From the NCBI GenBank assembly GCA_003599255.1, contig QZJF01000007.1:1-49594 (forward strand): 49,594 nt of DNA, in the 5' to 3' direction. Under the pieces are notes generated by a model. It was not told the origin of the DNA. It was given only the letters and a program-made list of their open reading frames with translations, and did no database searches. Source of the stretch: a candidate division WWE3 bacterium (GTDB taxonomy: Bacteria; Patescibacteriota; WWE3; UBA101185; UBA10185). Positions 22,322-31,241 of the stretch are shown one piece after another; position 1 is the stretch's first letter, and each line of letters opens with the position of its first letter. Position numbers and translations under genes: made by a program.

Positions 22322-23655
22322 AAAAGTGGCTCATTATATTAGTGCTTTTGGCGGCATCCGCGCAGGGAGGAGAGTTCAAGGTTGGCGATTCTGTTCATCA
22401 CTCTTCTTTCGCTCAGTACCGATATGCGCCACACATGAGTATGACGTCCAGCGGCGGCGTTATCTGGGTTTACTGTGTCGATAAAACTACAGATTCAATG
22501 CGTGTCTATACTACTTTAGATATGGGGACAACTCTCGATACAACCAATACCTTTCCCTCCAGCGGTTCTCTTATAAGCCCATACACCGGAGCCTATTCTT
22601 ACGGAGAATCAACTTTCGTCTCAACGGCGCGAGCATCAGCGGATTATTTTTCTATCGCAAAATTTTCGGGCGCATTATATACGCGCACACTGGTGGACAC
22701 CGTTGCCTATACTGGGTATAGTGGCCCCGCCGGAACGCCGGTCTTTGGGTTTAGTTTATACGGTGCATCGGGGGGACAAATGCTGGTAGCCCACCGAGAA
22801 GAAACGGGAACAACTGACAGTATGAGGGTGAATTATTCTTCGGGTGCGTTATCCCAAACAACATCTTGGACTTCCAGTGATAGTAGTGATGCCGCAATGG
22901 GGGGGCAGTATGTTGATTTTTACTGGAATGGAGGGACTTACGGCGGCATTCTTGCTTATGTATTCAGCGAAAATGACCTCGACTGGATAGATGTTGCTAA
23001 TGGTTTTGATACTTTAAGCACCGCCTTCCTATCTTATAGTCCCGGCTCATTTCAGACTACCTATTGGAATTTCGTACAGAAGAAAGATTCTTTTGGACTG
23101 GTGGCGTTTCAGCAGTCAGCAACGGCGGGAACGGATAATCTTTATTCGATGAATTTCAAAGTCTCTGGCGTGGGGGGTGGTTCGGGAACGGTGGTGCGAA
23201 TTGATTCGGCGTTGATAGAATCGCACGCAGGGATAGCCAGCGGATTTTCCTGTAATCCTTATTATTCGGTAGTGGGGACTAACGGTGACACGGTCAGGCT
23301 CTATTATCTCTATTGGGCGGATACGACCAATGCTGATTCGGCGGATATTGTCTATAAGCAATCGACTGATGGCGGCGTGACCTGGGGTTCTCGAACAACC
23401 TATGTAGCGGCGGTCAATACTCGCCAGCGGTGGGCGTTACACGCTCCGCCTCGAATATATAAACGCGGCAATTATTTGCTTCACGGGGTCAGTTGGCTTG
23501 ATAGCGTGGCGACAAGGGATACACTCTGGACTTATCTTGACAGTACCTATATTCCGCCTTCAGGGCCGACTTTCCTCACCGGCGTTCATCACAGCAAGGC
23601 GGGAATGATGCCGGCGCACAGTAAGAGTTATATCGGAACAATGCACAGGAAATGA
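22318..23655 (+). CDS. Sec-exported beta-propeller protein with Asp-box (445 aa)
   Basis: A GTG start overlaps the upstream stop (GTGA). The signal peptide (KKWLIILVLLAASA) precedes a sialidase-like beta-propeller: an Asp-box STDGGVTW near residue 350 and propeller strands throughout. It is a clear paralogue of 28430-29806 (GGILA, GFDTL, LVAFQQSATAGTDNL versus LVYQSGATSGTDTL). No sialidase catalytic residues can be assigned, so glycan binding is as likely as hydrolysis. Codon style differs from the paralogue, in line with import. Confidence 0.75.
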   Translation: MKKWLIILVLLAASAQGGEFKVGDSVHHSSFAQYRYAPHMSMTSSGGVIWVYCVDKTTDSMRVYTTLDMGTTLDTTNTFPSSGSLISPYTGAYSYGESTFVSTARASADYFSIAKFSGALYTRTLVDTVAYTGYSGPAGTPVFGFSLYGASGGQMLVAHREETGTTDSMRVNYSSGALSQTTSWTSSDSSDAAMGGQYVDFYWNGGTYGGILAYVFSENDLDWIDVANGFDTLSTAFLSYSPGSFQTTYWNFVQKKDSFGLVAFQQSATAGTDNLYSMNFKVSGVGGGSGTVVRIDSALIESHAGIASGFSCNPYYSVVGTNGDTVRLYYLYWADTTNADSADIVYKQSTDGGVTWGSRTTYVAAVNTRQRWALHAPPRIYKRGNYLLHGVSWLDSVATRDTLWTYLDSTYIPPSGPTFLTGVHHSKAGMMPAHSKSYIGTMHRK

Positions 23656-23662
23656 GGAGAAG

Positions 23663-23983
23663 ATGAAAACGCTATTGATTCTTTTGGTTCTGACAGTGCC
23701 GGTGATGGGAGGGGTAGCAGAAGATTCTCTGTATAATCACACAACACTCTTGCATTCAATTTCAGAGATTATTGACACTTGCAAATACTATCCGGCTTTT
23801 ACGCCCAAGTATGAAATCGTCAAGGAAATTTATAATAAGCCCGAACCGGACAGCGTGATTGTGAAAATGGACTATACGACTTGGAAGAAATTCTTAGAAT
23901 GGATACAGCCCCAGTCTATGTCAGTGACAATATGGAATGTAGTTGCGGATACTGTATATTGGGATACCTTGCAAAATTGGTGA
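23663..23983 (+). CDS. small exported protein (106 aa)
   Basis: A signal peptide (KTLLILLVLTVPVMG) precedes a short soluble domain with Pro/Asp-rich segments and a helical stretch (YTTWKKFLEWIQ). GAGGAGAAG precedes the ATG. It shares the atypical codon style of the two upstream genes and ends the probable imported segment. Function unknown; it may be an accessory to the fibre-plus-propeller pair. Confidence 0.68.
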   Translation: MKTLLILLVLTVPVMGGVAEDSLYNHTTLLHSISEIIDTCKYYPAFTPKYEIVKEIYNKPEPDSVIVKMDYTTWKKFLEWIQPQSMSVTIWNVVADTVYWDTLQNW

Positions 23984-23996
23984 TAAAGAGGAAAAA

Positions 23997-26900
23997 ATGA
24001 AAAAGTTCTTATGTGTTTTCACTTTGCTTTTTATTACTTGTTCTTTGAATGCAGCCATCGTTGTCAATCGTCTCGTGATTGAAACCAGCGCGGACAGTAT
24101 TCGTGGTATTTACGTTCAAGACACGACCGGGAATATTCAAAACAGGTTTGTCTTGAAGTGGAACGCCGGCACGAGTCAATTGGTGTGGGCAGTTGATTCT
24201 GCTGGTGGAGTTGGTTCATCTTGGAACTGGGAGGATTCTTCGGGTGAGCCTCCTTTTTGGGTTGACAGTGCTTTGTATGCTCTTCTTGCTGACAGCACTC
24301 TGAAAATCGACACTACTTACGCCCCTCTTCAACAATACGTTTCAAATCACGCTGGTGCTGGTGCGGGAGATGAAATAAAGGTTGACAGTGCTGGGAGTGG
24401 CTCTACTTCCATTGCTATGCAATCTCCTGTAGTGATTAAACAGGGAACGGGGATTGACTTCGTAATCATCAACGGTGATACAGTTAGAGTTGATGTTAGC
24501 ATTGTGGATATCAATGTTCCGAATGACATTACAATCACTGGGTTATCGGACTCAACGAAGTGGAATGATGCTCATGACTCTTCGTTGACTTGGGATAACG
24601 GTGCTTTATTGTGGTCGTATTTATTTGATGATTCGCTTGGAAATCACAGAATTTCTTGGGATGCTGCGGTTGAATCAGTTTTGGTGTGGGATAACGGAAT
24701 TTTGCTTCGAGGAGAGTGGTTTGATGATTCGTTAAACAACCATATTCAACTTGGAAACTATATTGATTCAACCACGCTCGATACAATTCAAAACTCATAT
24801 CAAGCAGTTGCTGCTTTGAGGTCTGATTCAACTTCACGAAGTTGGTTGGGTTTGACCACGTTTTTAACGAGTGACTTTGACAATGTTGGAATTGACACTA
24901 CTTCTGGTGGGGTGTTGAGATTGAAGGATGAAGGCATAACGACTGACAAGATTTTGAATCAAACTATTCAAAGAGACGACATAGATTCAACTTTAAACGA
25001 CATAGTTGTTTCAGATTTGTATAAGGGTTTGAGAACGTCGGTGGATTCTGGAGTTGCGACGAAATACTACGCCCGTTACAATGTCGGAAACAAAGCGATT
25101 TCAAGAGTAACTCCAACTGACAACTTCATCCTGAAGTACGACCAATCAGTTGACTCAGTGATGTGGGAGGCTGATGCTGGGGCTGGTTCTGGAGACAATG
25201 CTGTGGTGGACACCATTTTGGGCGATGGTGGAACATGGGACTTGCCCGCTACGTTTTTCATTCAGGAGGGAACTGGAATTGCCTTTAACAAAATTGGAAC
25301 AGATACTTTGAGGGTTTCAATTACTGGTTCAGGCGGTGGAGATGACATCAAAGTTGACACCATCCTGGGAGATGGAGGAGTTTACGATGCCCCTAGTGGG
25401 GTTGTTTTTCAAGAGGGAACAGGAATTGTCTTGAATGTTTTGTCTTCTGACACTGTCAGAATTGGAGTACTTAGAGATTACTTACTATCAAGTGGAGACA
25501 CGGCGTCTGCTTCAAATAAAGTTTGGGACTTTGAGGATGGAGTTATTTCCGACCTTAACAAAATTGAAGACTTGGATTCCATCATTCTTAACAATGGAGA
25601 TACCATTACTGAATTTTCAGGAACTGGGTTAACTATTTCAAGTGGTATTTTGTCATCTGTTCTCGGGACGAACGTTACTGACGCTGAAGTCGATGATGAT
25701 ATCACAATCAATCAAGCGAGTAGCGCAGTCAACGCTTTGAATTCTGATTCATTGGGTCACAAATTGTACATGACTGGTGATACACTAAAATCTATTTCGG
25801 AAGTTCTTTACATTGCAAGTGCCTCGAATGACTTGCAATTGCAAAATGACACAATTTTGATTGGGGAAGAGAGTGGTGACAACGATGTTTACTTGATTGT
25901 TTTGAATACTGAGGATACTGCGTGGATTAAACTTGACGCGGCAACTGCAAAACTTCAATTCAAGAATGAAAGTGGTTCGTTTGCTAATTTTGGGGCGTAT
26001 TCAGATTCAATCAGTAGGTCGTGGGGACGAGGTGTTTGGTTTGAATTGTCGGACTTTGACAATGTGACGATTGACACTGGCACCTCCGGTGCATTGAGAG
26101 TGAAGGATGGAGGCATTACTGGCGCGAAGATTTTTGACCAAACAGTGCAGCGTGATGACATGGACTCAACGAGTAATGACGTAGTTTTCAGTGGAGTTTA
26201 CAGAGGAACGAGGGAAACCGCCGAATCTCTTTTAACGACTGACCGTTGGGTTCGCTATGTAGTTGGAGATAGCTTGAACAACTACAGCTTGATTACTCAC
26301 AACCACATCTCGGAGTACTTCGCCTTGAGTGATTTTGATAATGTCAGCATTGACACTTCAGCGGGCGGTTCCCTTCAATTGAAGGATGGTGGTGTAACAA
26401 ATACTAAGATTCTTGACCAAACAATTGCTCGAGATGATATTGACTCCACTTCAAATGATTTGGTCGTGAGCGGGATATACCGTGGGACTCGTGAAATCGC
26501 TGACAGTTTGTTGCCCACCATAAACTGGGTGAACTTATTGCTCGAGGACAGCCTTGACGAGTATAGTGTGACGAATCACAACCACGATGCGTCGTACTTT
26601 GCTCGAGATGAATTCGATAACTCAACGATTGACACCACGGCGACTGGGGCGTTGGAGGTCAAGGCGTCGGGGATTACAACTAGTCAAATTCTCAATCAAA
26701 CCATCACGATGAGCGACATTGACACGACAAGCAACAACTTCGTCTTTGATGATGCTTACAGGGTAACATCAAACATTGCGGAGAGCCTACTCGCGACAGT
26801 TAATTACGTTAATGAGAAAGTTATCTCCACGGGTTTAATGGACACGCTAAACTCCGGGGACAGTTTGATTTACGCCCACTTGGCAGATACTTTCTTGTTG

Positions 26901-28433
26901 GTTGTTAACTCCGGCGACACCACCAAGGTCTTGCCGAGGGACAACGCTGAGTTGATTTTGGGGTCGGAAGGGTTGACGACTGCTGACAGTTTTAGGGTGC
27001 TCAATCGATTATACTTCGGTAAAGAGGGATTGACATTTTTGGATTCTTCAGACGTTGATTCTCTTGTGAATCTTGGAGGTGAGATTGACAGTACTGAAAT
27101 CATCGACCAAACTGTTAAAAGGAATGACATTGATTCAACTTACAACGATTTGGTTGTTTCAAATTTGTTTAAAGTCACAAGGTCATTTTCTGACAGCGCT
27201 ATGGCGACGAGAGATTTTGCGAAGTTCAATATTTCGAGTAAGCCAGTCTCAAGGGCAGCAATCACTGACGACTATGTATTGAAATACGACGCCGCGCTCG
27301 ATAGTTTGATGTGGGAGGCAGATGTTGGTGCCGGTTCAGGGGATGACGTTAAATTCGATTCAACGTTTGGAGTCTATGGCGTGTTCGATATGACGAATCC
27401 TGTGATTCAAGGTGGTTCATTCATTGAGATAATTGCAGTTGGGACTGACACAGGCAGAATCAATGTGGATACATCAGGAACTGACGCAATAGCCTCAAAG
27501 ACTTGGTCAAGGGACAGCCTTGTTCAGTCATTGACCGCTGGAAATGGTGTTGATGTTAGTGCTTCTTACGGTAACGTTACTGCAAGTGTTGACTTGGATT
27601 ATGGTTTGACTTTCGATGGGGGTCAGTTGGAGGTCGATACTACCACGGATGTTCCGTCAATGAATATTTTTAAGAAAAGAACTGAGGCTTATTTCGACAG
27701 TTTGACCACCAGAGACAGTCTCATTTTGAGAACTACTACTGCCGGCGTGGACACGATGATTTCGCTCTTCTTAAAGGGAGATACTGTGTTCTTGAATCCG
27801 AATGACAACAATTTATTTTACTTTGGGAAGAGAGGAGGAATGAATTTACTCGACTCCGTTCGAATTCTGAAGCAGCTTTTCTTCGGGAACGCTGGGACAA
27901 CAGTGGTTGATTCGCTCAAGGCAGACTCAATCGTGACTGGTAAGGGTAGATTCTCCCTTGATGAAGTGGTGTTTCCACTCAACATGGTGTTTGGCGCTGA
28001 CCGTGCAGTTGAAGATTCGGTTAGGTTGACTCAGCCGGTTCGAAAGGCAAACAGCGACACTGCCGTGTGGTTGCTTGACTCATGTTACGCAGTCGTAACG
28101 ACTTCAAATGACACTTTTGATGTTTCTGGTCTTGCACCTGTAGCTATGAATGTGGACAGTTTGATTTATTTGTATCAAGCAACTGGTCAGATTGACAGTA
28201 TTGCTGCTTATAGTTGGGACATCACAGATGGGTTCGAATTGACTGACTCGTTGTACTATTACGATGGAACTGACCGAAACTCTGTTAATTGGACTCGGGT
28301 TGCTCTTTATATAAATGAGTCATTCAGCGCAGGTCAAGAGTTGAGGGTGAGGTTTTTCACTTCGTTTGCTTCAGGCAGTAACAAGACTGTCAGAATTGCC
28401 TACATGAAAGCAAAAGGGAGGCCTAAGCAATGA
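23997..28433 (+). CDS. Sec-exported fibre-like protein (1478 aa)
   Basis: A signal peptide (KKFLCVFTLLFITCSLNA) is followed by the same N-terminal module as 18182-22321, then a long series of fibre repeats (DFDNV-x-IDT, GGSLQLKDGGVT, KILDQTIARDDIDST) and a C-terminal beta-sandwich with a basic tail (YMKAKGRPKQ). The repeat pattern is that of phage tail fibres that trimerise. The longer frame from 23943 is rejected: AGAGGAAAA fits the ATG at 23997. Codon style is that of the main phage. Location is uncertain: virion, host surface or secreted. Confidence 0.78.
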   Translation: MKKFLCVFTLLFITCSLNAAIVVNRLVIETSADSIRGIYVQDTTGNIQNRFVLKWNAGTSQLVWAVDSAGGVGSSWNWEDSSGEPPFWVDSALYALLADSTLKIDTTYAPLQQYVSNHAGAGAGDEIKVDSAGSGSTSIAMQSPVVIKQGTGIDFVIINGDTVRVDVSIVDINVPNDITITGLSDSTKWNDAHDSSLTWDNGALLWSYLFDDSLGNHRISWDAAVESVLVWDNGILLRGEWFDDSLNNHIQLGNYIDSTTLDTIQNSYQAVAALRSDSTSRSWLGLTTFLTSDFDNVGIDTTSGGVLRLKDEGITTDKILNQTIQRDDIDSTLNDIVVSDLYKGLRTSVDSGVATKYYARYNVGNKAISRVTPTDNFILKYDQSVDSVMWEADAGAGSGDNAVVDTILGDGGTWDLPATFFIQEGTGIAFNKIGTDTLRVSITGSGGGDDIKVDTILGDGGVYDAPSGVVFQEGTGIVLNVLSSDTVRIGVLRDYLLSSGDTASASNKVWDFEDGVISDLNKIEDLDSIILNNGDTITEFSGTGLTISSGILSSVLGTNVTDAEVDDDITINQASSAVNALNSDSLGHKLYMTGDTLKSISEVLYIASASNDLQLQNDTILIGEESGDNDVYLIVLNTEDTAWIKLDAATAKLQFKNESGSFANFGAYSDSISRSWGRGVWFELSDFDNVTIDTGTSGALRVKDGGITGAKIFDQTVQRDDMDSTSNDVVFSGVYRGTRETAESLLTTDRWVRYVVGDSLNNYSLITHNHISEYFALSDFDNVSIDTSAGGSLQLKDGGVTNTKILDQTIARDDIDSTSNDLVVSGIYRGTREIADSLLPTINWVNLLLEDSLDEYSVTNHNHDASYFARDEFDNSTIDTTATGALEVKASGITTSQILNQTITMSDIDTTSNNFVFDDAYRVTSNIAESLLATVNYVNEKVISTGLMDTLNSGDSLIYAHLADTFLLVVNSGDTTKVLPRDNAELILGSEGLTTADSFRVLNRLYFGKEGLTFLDSSDVDSLVNLGGEIDSTEIIDQTVKRNDIDSTYNDLVVSNLFKVTRSFSDSAMATRDFAKFNISSKPVSRAAITDDYVLKYDAALDSLMWEADVGAGSGDDVKFDSTFGVYGVFDMTNPVIQGGSFIEIIAVGTDTGRINVDTSGTDAIASKTWSRDSLVQSLTAGNGVDVSASYGNVTASVDLDYGLTFDGGQLEVDTTTDVPSMNIFKKRTEAYFDSLTTRDSLILRTTTAGVDTMISLFLKGDTVFLNPNDNNLFYFGKRGGMNLLDSVRILKQLFFGNAGTTVVDSLKADSIVTGKGRFSLDEVVFPLNMVFGADRAVEDSVRLTQPVRKANSDTAVWLLDSCYAVVTTSNDTFDVSGLAPVAMNVDSLIYLYQATGQIDSIAAYSWDITDGFELTDSLYYYDGTDRNSVNWTRVALYINESFSAGQELRVRFFTSFASGSNKTVRIAYMKAKGRPKQ
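24517..24577 (+). repeat. 61-bp DNA repeat, copy 2
   Basis: Identical to 18702-18762; part of the duplicated N-terminal module of the two fibre genes. Confidence 0.9.
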
Positions 28434-29806
28434 AGTTTGCATTGCTGATTGTACTTGTAGCGTTAATTGTTATTCCATCCGTTTCAGAGGCAATCGCTAC
28501 TCGTTACGACCGGACGCAAACTGGACTCGATTCACTTGAGAGTTCATCCATTGCAGGTGGGTTTAGCCGAGGTTGGCATCGAGTGTTTTTAACGAAGAGT
28601 GGTGATGTGTTGATTAACGGCTACATGCGCTTCAATTTTGGGCAGAGTTTCTACAAGAGTTCGGATTGGGGTACGACTTGGATATATGATACTATTACTG
28701 GGCTCACTGCAACAACGGCGGTTCAGAATTTTTCATGGTTCTTTGATGATTCCGGGTGGGCTTTGAATGCTGCAAGTGCTTCCGGAGTGCCATGGACAAT
28801 TAGACGATATGATAGAACTGTTGCTGGGATTTTGGATACAGTCACGACCACTGGTGGAGCAAGTTCTGCTACGAGAAGACCTATGCTGACAGTTGTTGGT
28901 GGGAAGTTGATGGTCGTTGTCAATAATGAATCCACCCCAGATGATTCTGCTTTGGTAACCATTACTACTGGTCAGCACTCACAGGATGCTACTTGGTATC
29001 GTGCCTTTAAGAGCAAGGAATTTACTGGCGGCGGTCTGAAATTGCCTCATCAATGGGGTGGAGGAAGCGGCGGAGGGATTCTTGCTACTAACATGGTTCA
29101 GTCCGATTTTTACTGGGTTGACTCGCTTTACGGGTTTGACACTCTTCACTTAGCATTCAAACCCGGAAACGACCCTTATCTAAGGGATTGTTGGGTCATG
29201 CCTTTGTTGGAGAGTACAGGAGTGCTTGTGTATCAATCAGGTGCTACTTCAGGAACTGACACCTTAGTCAGTTTCAATTACGTAGTGCAGAATACTGGTG
29301 ATGGCACTGGCGGAAATGTTTCTATTACGCTATCGAACAGACAGGTTGTGGAAACTCATCAAGGAATTAAGAATGGTAATCAGGCCAACGTGACTGGAGG
29401 GACTTTCATGCCAGGTGGCGACTCTGCTGTATGTTTTTACAAGTACTGGCCTGATACGACAGTTGACAGCCCGAGCATTGTTGGCAAGGTGTTTAACGGT
29501 AGTTCGTGGGGAAGTTCATTTTACGTTTCTTATGGAAAGATGAGGTCAACTCTTGATTCGACAATTGAATTCATGCAGGCGAGCCCGTATTTGTGGAAGA
29601 TTGGAGATTACTATCGGTATGTGATTGCCCATACTGATAGTTGTGCAGGGGATACCTCAAAGGGAACCGTTTTTCTCGGAACGATTTATGCTCCGAGCGG
29701 CGAACTTCCAGCAGTGATTGAGCACTCAGGAACGATTCATAACAAGACTGATGGGGCTAAGATTCATGACGCATCTTCAGTTCGAGTGAGACACGGGGAA
29801 GATTAA
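28430..29806 (+). CDS. Sec-exported beta-propeller protein, paralogue of 22318-23655 (458 aa)
   Basis: A signal peptide (KFALLIVLVALIVIPSVSEA) precedes a propeller with an Asp-box SSDWGTTW near residue 76. It aligns with the product of 22318-23655 along most of its length and sits in the same position relative to a fibre gene. Together the two gene pairs form a repeated fibre-plus-propeller cassette. It overlaps the upstream stop (ATGA). Substrate or ligand unknown. Confidence 0.75.
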   Translation: MKFALLIVLVALIVIPSVSEAIATRYDRTQTGLDSLESSSIAGGFSRGWHRVFLTKSGDVLINGYMRFNFGQSFYKSSDWGTTWIYDTITGLTATTAVQNFSWFFDDSGWALNAASASGVPWTIRRYDRTVAGILDTVTTTGGASSATRRPMLTVVGGKLMVVVNNESTPDDSALVTITTGQHSQDATWYRAFKSKEFTGGGLKLPHQWGGGSGGGILATNMVQSDFYWVDSLYGFDTLHLAFKPGNDPYLRDCWVMPLLESTGVLVYQSGATSGTDTLVSFNYVVQNTGDGTGGNVSITLSNRQVVETHQGIKNGNQANVTGGTFMPGGDSAVCFYKYWPDTTVDSPSIVGKVFNGSSWGSSFYVSYGKMRSTLDSTIEFMQASPYLWKIGDYYRYVIAHTDSCAGDTSKGTVFLGTIYAPSGELPAVIEHSGTIHNKTDGAKIHDASSVRVRHGED

Positions 29807-31062
29807 TGAAAATACTTTTGAGAGTAATCATTGTTTTAGGGTTGACGTTCATTGCAAGAAGCGCTTATACGACTGACCCAGTCGTGACGGTGAGTCATTA
29901 TGCAATGGACAGTTCAACTTCATCGGTTTTCAATCCTTTGTCAATTCCGAGATGGCAGATTTGCCCACTCGCTGATTCAGGTCACGTGGTGTTCTACAAC
30001 GCTGGCTACTTGAACAAGGCGGTGACCCTGACTTTCGGACTCGATAGTTCTCAACCGTGGGTTAGTTATCATACAGGAGCGTTGTCGGACTTAGACCACG
30101 CTCACTTGAGTGTTCACAACGACACGGTGATTGTTAGTCGTTCTAACAACAGCACGCTTCAGGCTTACACTCCCATTGGAGATTCACTCACTCAACTTTG
30201 GACTTGGACTTGGCCTTATTCTGAGGCAGATGTTTACGTGCCCTCAATTCAAAGGTTACCCAATTCAGACACTTGTATTGCAATAAGTCGTGGTTTGGAT
30301 GATGCTCATGCCATTGCTTGGTGGATAAGTTCGAATAAGGGGCAATCATTCGTTGAGCAGGGTTACATGGTTAACAGAATTGGAACTGGCAGGTGTCGAA
30401 TTGGACTGATGGTCTACGGACAGACGGTGGCAGCTGTAGTTGACACAGGCGATTACGCAATTGAATGGTGGACTTTTAATCGTTCATCATTGACCTGGGT
30501 TCGTGAGGGTAAAATCTTTAACAGGTCGATGTATCGTGGAATGGCTGGAAATGTTGCAGAAGATTCCATTCAGTTCTTAATTGGAACTCGGGATTTGTCC
30601 ACCGGTGACTCGATAATTTGGGCATGGAAGAATCAAGGTGATGTGTCATTCGTTGAGGGAACGGGGTTCAAGACGTCAAATGTTGGACAATCACTTCCAC
30701 CTTACACTGCCTTGACTTACATTGAGAGTTCAAGGAGATTAGTTCTGTTTTACAGTGACAATGATTCAACTGCTAATGACGATTACTGGACTGTTTTTTG
30801 TCGGTGGATGAAGATGGACGACAAGACTTGGAGCGCCCCAACGAGAGTTTCAAGGGGTACTGATGCTTGGAAGGTAGTGACTGCTATGCGAGTTCCTGAG
30901 TCTCACGGGGACGTCGCTTACGCCATGATTCCGTTTGACACTTTGATTGGAGCAACTACCTACCACCTTGCTGGCGTCGTTAAGGTTGAATTTGACGACC
31001 CGGACGTTAGTACGACTCGGGGAAATTTGGGAAAAATCAAATTGCGAAAGGGGAAGTTGTGA
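29806..31062 (+). CDS. Sec-exported propeller-like protein (418 aa)
   Basis: A signal peptide (KILLRVIIVLGLTFIARSA) is followed by repeated beta blades (ISSNKGQSF near residue 175, TFNRSSLTWVREG, WMKMDDKTWSAP) resembling degenerate Asp-box or BNR propellers. The C-terminus is basic (GKIKLRKGKL). It starts in a TAATG overlap. Likely a third exported propeller, more distant from the two paralogues. Confidence 0.7.
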   Translation: MKILLRVIIVLGLTFIARSAYTTDPVVTVSHYAMDSSTSSVFNPLSIPRWQICPLADSGHVVFYNAGYLNKAVTLTFGLDSSQPWVSYHTGALSDLDHAHLSVHNDTVIVSRSNNSTLQAYTPIGDSLTQLWTWTWPYSEADVYVPSIQRLPNSDTCIAISRGLDDAHAIAWWISSNKGQSFVEQGYMVNRIGTGRCRIGLMVYGQTVAAVVDTGDYAIEWWTFNRSSLTWVREGKIFNRSMYRGMAGNVAEDSIQFLIGTRDLSTGDSIIWAWKNQGDVSFVEGTGFKTSNVGQSLPPYTALTYIESSRRLVLFYSDNDSTANDDYWTVFCRWMKMDDKTWSAPTRVSRGTDAWKVVTAMRVPESHGDVAYAMIPFDTLIGATTYHLAGVVKVEFDDPDVSTTRGNLGKIKLRKGKL

Positions 31063-31241
31063 AGAAGAGAGCGGTCAATATTAGACTTCTGATTTGGGTT
31101 TTGAAAACAACAGCCATTGATACAATCGGAGCTTTTCTTGCGTTCTTTATTGGTATCTATCAAGTATTGAAATGGACTGGTATTGTTTTATGGGAGTTGC
31201 TTTTGTTGTTGTTTGGTTTGACTGAGAGGGAGAGAAGATGA
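31059..31241 (+). CDS. small membrane protein (60 aa)
   Basis: A GTG start overlaps the upstream stop (GTGA). A basic N-terminus is followed by two close hydrophobic stretches (TIGAFLAFFIGIY and WTGIVLWELLLLLFGL). It is the only non-secreted protein in the exported block and could assist export or anchoring. Not recognised. Confidence 0.62.
   Translation: MKKRAVNIRLLIWVLKTTAIDTIGAFLAFFIGIYQVLKWTGIVLWELLLLLFGLTERERR

Noticed and set aside
22318-31062. Calling the propeller proteins sialidases
   Set aside because: Asp-box motifs are present but they mark the propeller fold only; the arginine triad and other catalytic residues could not be located.
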